A stretch of 5,164 bases of DNA from Ignavibacteriales bacterium (lineage in GTDB: Bacteria; Bacteroidota; Ignavibacteria; Ignavibacteriales; Melioribacteraceae): contig JAFGID010000235.1 of the NCBI GenBank assembly GCA_016929735.1, positions 1 to 5,164 of the forward strand, in the 5' to 3' direction. Shown here in pieces: positions 1 to 5,164 of this stretch. The position numbers were made by a program, and so were the translations under genes. Position 1 is the stretch's first letter. The number at the start of each line of letters is the position of its first letter. The notes beneath the pieces were generated by a model. The model saw only the letters and a list, made by a program, of their open reading frames with translations, did not search any database and was not told the origin of the DNA.

Positions 1-276
1 ATCGAGTACACCTGTACCACTAAGATGCGTATGAGTAAAACCATAAATCACAGAGTCAGAATAATGGTAACCGGAGCATCCATCCCAACCCTCTAATCTC
101 GTATCAGGACTTAATTGAATCATTCCGAAAGGTAGACTTGCTCCCGGATAAGTATGTCCATGACCACCTGTCCCAACGAATAGATTCACAAATTTTGTAA
201 GTTCATTATTTTCGAACGATTGACAGGACAAAACATTTACTAATAGGAATAAAAATGCCATCAAAAATTTCTTCAT
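1..276 (-). CDS. GH92 alpha-mannosidase, N-terminal part (cut by left edge)
   Basis: This is the first 92 codons of an exported glycoside hydrolase family 92 enzyme, a Ca2+-dependent exo-alpha-mannosidase family acting on N-glycans and mannans. The ATG at 276 opens a frame with no stop to the window edge. Residues 1-18 form a signal peptide (MKK, then a hydrophobic run) ending in VLSC, an acceptable lipobox, so Cys18 is probably lipidated and the enzyme membrane-anchored. Residues 30-46 (VNLFVGTGGHGHTYPGA) are followed by LPFGMIQLSPDTR and, at 64-74, WDGCSGYHYSD, then YGFTHTHLSGTG; this is the characteristic GH92 N-terminal domain. The catalytic acid and base lie in the missing C-terminal part, so activity and linkage preference (alpha-1,2, 1,3, 1,4 or 1,6) cannot be read. 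There is no Shine-Dalgarno; an A-rich stretch precedes the ATG. The gene lies 48 nt after the GH2 stop with no terminator between, so co-transcription is likely. The family call is very secure; the lipoprotein call is moderate. Confidence 0.95.
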   Translation of the reverse strand, partial: MKKFLMAFLFLLVNVLSCQSFENNELTKFVNLFVGTGGHGHTYPGASLPFGMIQLSPDTRLEGWDGCSGYHYSDSVIYGFTHTHLSGTGVLD

Positions 277-324
277 TATTTTTTAATTTATGTTTTACAA
301 GTTAAATATTTAATATTTAATAAT
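277..324. other. AT-rich intergenic spacer between the two mannosidase genes
   Basis: These 48 nt are almost entirely A and T. They hold two tandem copies of TATTTAA (307-313 and 314-320) and a 12-bp perfect palindrome TTAAATATTTAA (302-313). No GC-rich stem with a U-run is present, so no terminator separates the genes. I see no convincing promoter, including no Bacteroidota-type TAnnTTTG box. The short repeats are weak evidence in such AT-rich DNA. The simplest reading is the internal spacer of an operon. Confidence 0.55.
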
Positions 325-2856
325 TTAGTTTAAATCAGGTAAAATCCAATTGAAAGAAATGATTCTTAGTTTTTTCTGTAATTCTTCTGCTGTTAAATTT
401 GTTCTAATAGAGATATTTTTCTTGCAATTGGGCATTATATCAAAAAAATTATCAGAGAATTTTACCCTTTCATCTTCAAAATATAAATACATATTCTTCA
501 CTAATGTATTAGAAACGATTGACATTTCATAACCCTCATCTGATTGTAAAAAGTCAATATTGAGAATTGGCTTTTTCAATTTTAAATTCTTAACCAAATC
601 AAAATACTTGAAATCTTCATAAACAACTCCGTCTTTGCTAAAAAGTTGAACTCGGAGCATAGTTGAATTTTTATCTAAATTAGATAATGAATCCGGTATC
701 CTTGAGAATATAACAATTTCGGAAATATTTGCTTTTATCAGTACAATTGTATCTTTCTCAAATAATTTATTACCCGAAAAATCCATCAATGTAATATTCA
801 GTTTACTTTGAAAGTCTTTTAATAAATCTGATATTGCGTATATAGCAATTTCGTCTTGAGCTATAACTGTTGAAAGAATTACGGGCTGATATAATTTTTT
901 CACAAAATAATGTAAAGCCTTCCAGTTTTGATAATAATCTAAACTCGACCAAGAAATAACAGGCCAGCAATCATTTAACTGCCAATATAAAGTTCCCATA
1001 CAATACGGTTTTGCACGACGATGGGCTTCAATTGCCGTTTTAATTCCTTCTGCTTGTAAAATTTGACTTACATAAACATAATCATTAATATTATCGGATA
1101 TAAAATAATATCTATTCTTATAATTTTCAATAATCTGAAATCCCCTTGAATGTTTTTGATGAGACTTCAAAACATTAGAAAATAAAAATAAATCATTTCT
1201 TGTTGCGAAACTATCAACTGTACTTTTACTTGGAAAAGATTGAAAACCATACTCACTCATGAATCTGCCAACTTTGCTGTTAAATAGTTCAAAAGGTTCT
1301 TCATCATGCCATATACCCCAGTAATGTGAATCTCCCTCAAATTGGCTTAACGGATTACCTCTACCATATTTTGGAGAACTCGGCCAATAAAATTTACCAC
1401 TATCAAATTCAGAAACCACCAAAGGTAAAATTTGATGAAATATTTTTTCGTAATCATTCCAAATAGTTTCTTTTTGTTCCTGATTATATTTGTTTTGCCA
1501 TCCCCAGTTGTGCCACCCTTCGCTTATTTCATTATTGCCACACCATAAAACTATTGATGGATGATTCCGCAAACGAACAACATTATCAATTGCTTCTTGT
1601 CGAACATTATCTAAAAATTCATCATCACCCGGATACATTGCACAAGCAAACATAAAATCCTGCCAAACTAAAATTCCATTCTTATCACACAAGTCATAAA
1701 AATAGTCCTCCTCATATATACCCCCCCCCCACACACGAAGCATATTTATATTTGCATCCTTGACATTTTTAATGAGCGTTTCGTATTTTTCCTTGTTAAC
1801 ATTGGGGAGGAAATTATCTTGAGGAATATAATTTGCACCTTTAATAAAAACTGGAACATCATTAATTCTAAAATAAAAACTTTCTCCGGAGGAATCTTTC
1901 TCTTGAATCACTTCGCATTTTCTAATACCATAATTAATATTTTCCGAATCAGATAATTCATCTTCAATATATAATTCAAATTTTAAGTCATATAACCACT
2001 GCATTCCATATCCATTAGCCCACCATAATTTTGGATTTAATATTTCAAAATCCAAATCATATTCGTTTAAACTTTTAATTAAAAATAAATCTTTTTTTGC
2101 TAATATTTTATTCTCGTATGATACAACAAGTGTAGCAAATTTTTCAGTTGTTGAATTTATTCCAATTCTTGCATTGAGAATTGCGTTATTATCTTTAATA
2201 ATTTTTGTTTTTATAAAAATATCTTCCAGTAAAGCATCCTCCCAAAATCTTAGAAATACTTTTCTATAAATCCCAGAAGTTAAAAATCTGCCATTCCAAT
2301 CCCAACCGAAATGATATGCTGCTTTTCTTGTAACTACCCTATTCCCTTCGGGTAATTCGTAATCAAGTTGTGAATATAATTTTTCACTCATTTTAGCAGG
2401 TGATAAAAATAAAATTCTTAATTCATTTTTTCCTTCTTTGAGATTTTTCTTAATATCATATTTCCAAGTCCTGAACATATTATTTGTTTTAGCAACCATG
2501 GAGTCGTTTAAATAAATTTCTGCGTAGGTATCCAATCCTTCAAATACAATTTCGGCATTTTTATGTTTGTTTAATTCTTCACTAACAAAAAAATCTATCT
2601 TATATTCCCAATCTTCATTTTCAATCCATTCGATTTTACTTTCATTATCTCTAAAGTATATATTTTCAATTATTTTATTTATAAATAAATCTGTATGTAC
2701 TACACCGGGTACTTCTGCGTACAACCATTTGGTTTCACCTATTTTTCTAAACACCCAACTATCGGATAATTCTATTTTTTTTATATTATTAGTTTCCAAT
2801 TGTGCCAAACAAACTTGATTTAAAATAATAAAAAGAAAAAATAGTTTTACTTTCAT
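325..2856 (-). CDS. Exported GH2 beta-mannosidase, complete
   Basis: This 843-residue enzyme releases terminal beta-linked mannose from mannan oligosaccharides or the N-glycan core by a retaining mechanism. Residues 1-18 look like an SpI signal peptide with cleavage after CLA, before Gln19, so it is probably periplasmic or secreted. The N-terminal sugar-binding sandwich domain shows VPGVVHTDLF (49-58), YFRDNE (67-72) and the beta-mannosidase hallmark RKAAYHFGWDWN (177-188). After an Ig-like domain (about 210-320) the TIM barrel begins with FIKGANYIPQD (337-347) and RVWGGGIYEED (374-384). WCGNNE (438-443) gives the acid/base Glu443, and FMSEYGFQSFPS (532-543) gives the nucleophile Glu535. LYWQLNDCWPVISWSS (623-638) closes the active site, and a C-terminal sandwich region follows to 843. 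Length and residue spacing match mannosidases of the BtMan2A type, and no key residue is missing. The ATG at 2856 is supported by the signal peptide directly after it; there is no clear Shine-Dalgarno. The odd points are a G10 run in the coding strand and a start only 20 nt after a terminator. Exact substrate is not readable. Confidence 0.95.
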   Translation of the reverse strand: MKVKLFFLFIILNQVCLAQLETNNIKKIELSDSWVFRKIGETKWLYAEVPGVVHTDLFINKIIENIYFRDNESKIEWIENEDWEYKIDFFVSEELNKHKNAEIVFEGLDTYAEIYLNDSMVAKTNNMFRTWKYDIKKNLKEGKNELRILFLSPAKMSEKLYSQLDYELPEGNRVVTRKAAYHFGWDWNGRFLTSGIYRKVFLRFWEDALLEDIFIKTKIIKDNNAILNARIGINSTTEKFATLVVSYENKILAKKDLFLIKSLNEYDLDFEILNPKLWWANGYGMQWLYDLKFELYIEDELSDSENINYGIRKCEVIQEKDSSGESFYFRINDVPVFIKGANYIPQDNFLPNVNKEKYETLIKNVKDANINMLRVWGGGIYEEDYFYDLCDKNGILVWQDFMFACAMYPGDDEFLDNVRQEAIDNVVRLRNHPSIVLWCGNNEISEGWHNWGWQNKYNQEQKETIWNDYEKIFHQILPLVVSEFDSGKFYWPSSPKYGRGNPLSQFEGDSHYWGIWHDEEPFELFNSKVGRFMSEYGFQSFPSKSTVDSFATRNDLFLFSNVLKSHQKHSRGFQIIENYKNRYYFISDNINDYVYVSQILQAEGIKTAIEAHRRAKPYCMGTLYWQLNDCWPVISWSSLDYYQNWKALHYFVKKLYQPVILSTVIAQDEIAIYAISDLLKDFQSKLNITLMDFSGNKLFEKDTIVLIKANISEIVIFSRIPDSLSNLDKNSTMLRVQLFSKDGVVYEDFKYFDLVKNLKLKKPILNIDFLQSDEGYEMSIVSNTLVKNMYLYFEDERVKFSDNFFDIMPNCKKNISIRTNLTAEELQKKLRIISFNWILPDLN
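1721..1730 (-). repeat. G10 homopolymer inside the GH2 active-site motif
   Basis: Ten consecutive C on the plus strand read as G10 on the coding strand. They encode the end of Trp376, Gly377-379 as GGG GGG GGG minus its last base, and the Gly379 third base T comes just after. The frame as given is intact. With nine G the frame would end at a TAG about 16 codons on, giving 395 residues; with eleven G it would meet TGA after Tyr-Ile, giving 381 residues. Both products lack Glu443 and Glu535. The tract is real as given but is also a common place for sequencing or assembly error. Confidence 0.9.
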
Positions 2857-2876
2857 ATAAACTCATGATTTATAAG

Positions 2877-2911
2877 AAAAAAAAAGCGGTCAAGTTTTTT
2901 CTTAACCGCTT
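2877..2911 (-). terminator. Intrinsic terminator downstream of nifJ
   Basis: Read on the minus strand, AAGCGGT (2911-2905) pairs with ACCGCTT (2890-2884). One mismatch follows, then three more pairs (AAG with CTT), enclosing a loop of six A. Directly after the stem comes a run of nine U (2885-2877, sharing the last A-U pairs of the stem). The hairpin begins 17 nt after the nifJ stop codon. GC-rich stem core, short loop and a U-run on the correct side make a textbook Rho-independent terminator. It has no comparable U-run on the plus strand, so it is one-directional. Confidence 0.9.
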
Positions 2912-2928
2912 AGTTTTGTCAATTATTT

Positions 2929-5164
2929 TTATTGAACATTCTCAGTTTGTTGAGCATTTTCTTGCTGCTCACTTTCATTTTCTTTAGAAGGAAGAGAATA
3001 ATCAAACTTCGCCATTTGTTCATAGATCTTCCATCTTCTTAGAACATCTTCTTGTGCTTCAATAAGCAACTGTGCTGCAATTTCTGGTTTTGATTTTGTC
3101 AATGATTTATATCTCGTCTCGCGATAGATATATTCTTCTAATTTTCTTGATGGTGCTTTCGAATCCAGTTGAAGAGGATTCTTTCCTTCTTTTATTTTAT
3201 CAGGATTAAATCTAATCAATGGCCAGTAACCTGTTTCGACAGCAAATTTTTGACTATCCAAACCTGTTGCCATATCAATACCATGATTAATACAATGACT
3301 ATACGCAATTATTATTGAAGGACCATCATAAGCTTCAGCTTCAATAAATGCTTTCAATGTTTGTAAGTCATTAGCACCGAATGCAACTCGAGCAACGTAA
3401 ACATTTTGATAAGTCATCGCAAGCATTGCTAAATCTTTTTTAGGTGTACGTTTTCCACCTTCAGCAAATCTCGCAACTGCACCCATTCCAGTTGCTTTTG
3501 ACATCTGACCACCAGTGTTTGAATATACTTCCGTATCAAGGACAAGAATATTTATATTTTTACCAGAAGCAATTACATGATCCAATCCACCATATCCTAT
3601 ATCATAAGCCCAACCATCACCACCAATAATCCAAACACTTCTTCTAACCAAGAAATTAGCAACATTAAGCAGTGATTTAGCTTCAGTTGATTTTATCTCT
3701 TTAAGCTTGCCTTTTAATTCTTCAACATTAATTCGTTGATTATTAATTCCAGCTTCTGTTGATTGGTCAGTATTAAGTAATTTTTCTAAAAGTTCGTTTC
3801 CTATTTGATCAGCTAATTTCTTAATCAATTCCTTTGCAATTTGATTATTTTTATCTATCGCAAGTCGCATTCCGAATCCAAACTCAGCATTATCTTCAAA
3901 TAATGAATTATTCCAAGCTGGACCTCTACCATCATTATTCTTTGCCCAAGGAGTGGTTGGTAAATTACCTCCATAAATAGAGGAACAACCTGTTGCATTT
4001 GCAACTACGGCCCTATCACCAAATAATTGTGAGACCAATTTAACATAAGGAGTTTCACCACAACCACCACAAGCACCAGAATATTCGAATAGTGGTCTTA
4101 AAAGTGACAGACCTTTAATTGTATTTATTTTCACTTGAGTTCTATCTGAATCGGGAATATTCATAAAGAATTTATGATTTTCATTTTCAGTTACTCTAAG
4201 CGGAACTTGAGGAACCATAGTCAGTGCTTTTTTACCTTCAACTTCTTTGCTCTTTGCTGGACATACCTGATAACATAAAGTACATCCCGTACAATCTGAA
4301 ACTGAAACTTGAATTGTACATACAGCATCTTCACCAAAATCTTTTCCAATTGCTTTTGCAAATTTGAAAGTTGATGGTGCACCCTCAGTGTGTTTTTTAT
4401 CATAAATTTTCATTCTTATAACAGCGTGAGGACAAACCATCGAACACTTACCACATTGAATACATAATTCGGGATCCCACGAAGGAACATGCAAAGCAAT
4501 GTTTCTTTTTTCCCATTGTGTCGTTGCCGATGGGAATGTACCATCAATAGGCAGCTCTTTAACAGAGACACTATCACCTTTTCCAACCATCATCTTAGCT
4601 AATACATTCTTTACAAAATCAGGTGCCTCATCTGATACAATCGGTGGTTGTTCAATAGTACTTGTCACTTTATTTGGATATTCAACTTTGAAAAGATTTT
4701 CTAAAGTTTGGTCAACTGCCTCATAATTTTTTTGAACAACTGCATCACCTTTTGCACCATATGTTTTCTTAATTGCTTTTTTTATCTGTTCAATAGCTTC
4801 ATTTTTCGGTAACACACCAGATATTGCAAAGAAACATGTCTGCATAACAGTATTAATCCTTTCGCCCATTCCTGTTTTTTCTGCTACATCATAAGCATTA
4901 ATAGCATAAAAATTCAATTTTTTATCAATAATTGTTTTCTGAATTTTTTTAGGTAATTTATCCCAAACTTCATCTTTGCCATAAATAGTATTAAGTAGGA
5001 ATGTACCTCCGTCAACTATTTTTTCGAGCACATCAAATTTGTCAAGAAGAACAAATTGATGGCAACCAACAAAATTGGCACTTTGAATTAAGTAACTCGA
5101 ACGAATTGGTTTCTTCCCAAATCTTAAATGAGAAATTGTTGTAGAACCGGATTTCTTTGAATCA
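2929..5164 (-). CDS. nifJ: Pyruvate:ferredoxin (flavodoxin) oxidoreductase, C-terminal ~744 residues (cut by right edge)
   Basis: PFOR oxidises pyruvate with CoA to acetyl-CoA and CO2 and reduces ferredoxin, in the cytoplasm of anaerobes. The frame is open to the right edge. A GTG at 5031 is only an internal Val: upstream in frame are DSKKSGSTTISHLRFG and SANFVGCHQF, typical PFOR sequence, so about 440 N-terminal residues are outside. Counting from that Val, the ferredoxin domain has CIQCGKCSMVCP (190-201) and CTGCTLCYQVCP (247-258), which bind two [4Fe-4S] clusters. The proximal cluster uses Cys321 and Cys324 (GACGGCGETPYVK), Cys349 (ATGCSS) and Cys580 (YSHCINHG). The thiamine-diphosphate/Mg site is GDGWAYDIGYGG (471-482) with YSNTGGQ (503-509). 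All expected cluster cysteines in this part are present. It ends in a polar Glu/Gln/Asn-rich tail of about 20 residues instead of a recognisable C-terminal domain. The single-chain type matches bacterial nifJ rather than the multi-subunit por form. A terminator follows 17 nt after the stop, separating it from the mannosidases. 2-oxoacid family members with other substrates exist, but the motifs fit the pyruvate enzyme best. Confidence 0.96.
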   Translation of the reverse strand, partial: DSKKSGSTTISHLRFGKKPIRSSYLIQSANFVGCHQFVLLDKFDVLEKIVDGGTFLLNTIYGKDEVWDKLPKKIQKTIIDKKLNFYAINAYDVAEKTGMGERINTVMQTCFFAISGVLPKNEAIEQIKKAIKKTYGAKGDAVVQKNYEAVDQTLENLFKVEYPNKVTSTIEQPPIVSDEAPDFVKNVLAKMMVGKGDSVSVKELPIDGTFPSATTQWEKRNIALHVPSWDPELCIQCGKCSMVCPHAVIRMKIYDKKHTEGAPSTFKFAKAIGKDFGEDAVCTIQVSVSDCTGCTLCYQVCPAKSKEVEGKKALTMVPQVPLRVTENENHKFFMNIPDSDRTQVKINTIKGLSLLRPLFEYSGACGGCGETPYVKLVSQLFGDRAVVANATGCSSIYGGNLPTTPWAKNNDGRGPAWNNSLFEDNAEFGFGMRLAIDKNNQIAKELIKKLADQIGNELLEKLLNTDQSTEAGINNQRINVEELKGKLKEIKSTEAKSLLNVANFLVRRSVWIIGGDGWAYDIGYGGLDHVIASGKNINILVLDTEVYSNTGGQMSKATGMGAVARFAEGGKRTPKKDLAMLAMTYQNVYVARVAFGANDLQTLKAFIEAEAYDGPSIIIAYSHCINHGIDMATGLDSQKFAVETGYWPLIRFNPDKIKEGKNPLQLDSKAPSRKLEEYIYRETRYKSLTKSKPEIAAQLLIEAQEDVLRRWKIYEQMAKFDYSLPSKENESEQQENAQQTENVQ

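Noticed and set aside
302..320. Tandem TATTTAA copies and a TTAAATATTTAA palindrome as an operator
   Set aside because: The spacer is nearly pure A/T, where such short patterns arise by chance, and no matching copy is seen elsewhere in the window.
1668..1712. Perfect AGGAGG (1712-1707, minus strand) followed 9 nt later by an ATG just downstream of the G10 run, suggesting an internal start or programmed frameshift
   Set aside because: The ATG opens a frame of only nine codons, and the AGGAGG encodes the conserved Glu-Glu of the enzyme. It lies downstream of the G run, the wrong side for a frameshift-stimulating Shine-Dalgarno.
3444..3629. Open plus-strand frames opposite nifJ and the GH2 gene (also 350-532, 2567-2818, 4499-4726, and a minus-strand one at 4221-4403)
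   Set aside because: All lie wholly or mostly inside strongly conserved genes in other frames, have no recognisable family features and no start signals, so they are shadows of the real genes.
5029..5031. GTG as a start codon giving a 700-residue protein
   Set aside because: The frame continues upstream to the window edge and encodes conserved PFOR sequence (SHLRFG, CHQF), so this GTG is an internal valine codon and the gene is merely cut by the window.
2929..5164. A functional link between nifJ and the mannosidase genes as one operon
   Set aside because: A strong terminator lies between them, and PFOR is a general central-metabolism enzyme; adjacency alone does not support a shared system.

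Overview
The window holds three genes, all on the minus strand, so transcription runs from high to low coordinates. The order is the 3' part of a pyruvate:ferredoxin oxidoreductase gene (nifJ, cut by the right edge), a complete GH2 beta-mannosidase, and the 5' end of a GH92 alpha-mannosidase (cut by the left edge). The DNA is AT-rich. Both mannosidases carry export signals, one of type SpI and one lipoprotein-like. None of the readable starts has a clear Shine-Dalgarno sequence; instead A/T-rich leaders precede the ATGs. A fermentative or anaerobic enzyme next to exported GH2 and GH92 enzymes fits a member of the Bacteroidota/Ignavibacteriota group. That placement is an inference from gene content and style, not from a marker gene.

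Right part (2929-5164): the last ~744 residues of a PFOR. They include the two-cluster ferredoxin domain, the cysteines of the proximal cluster and the thiamine-diphosphate domain. The frame stays open to the edge, so the true start lies outside the window. A strong intrinsic terminator (2877-2911) follows the stop codon almost at once and closes this transcription unit.

Middle (325-2856): an intact beta-mannosidase with signal peptide, both catalytic glutamates and full family length. It starts only 20 nt after the terminator's U-run. A run of ten G on the coding strand lies in its RVWGGG active-site motif. Gain or loss of one G would truncate the enzyme before both catalytic residues.

Left part (1-324): 48 nt of very AT-rich spacer without a terminator, then the start of a GH92 lipoprotein-type alpha-mannosidase. 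The two glycosidases probably form one mannose-glycan degradation unit: GH92 removes alpha-linked mannose and GH2 removes beta-linked mannose such as the core Man-beta-1,4-GlcNAc or mannan ends. PFOR acts in central metabolism, converting pyruvate to acetyl-CoA, and seems separate from that unit.

I see no tRNA, rRNA, CRISPR, insertion sequence or phage gene. No undescribed system is evident. The G10 tract is the one feature that stands out from ordinary gene content.
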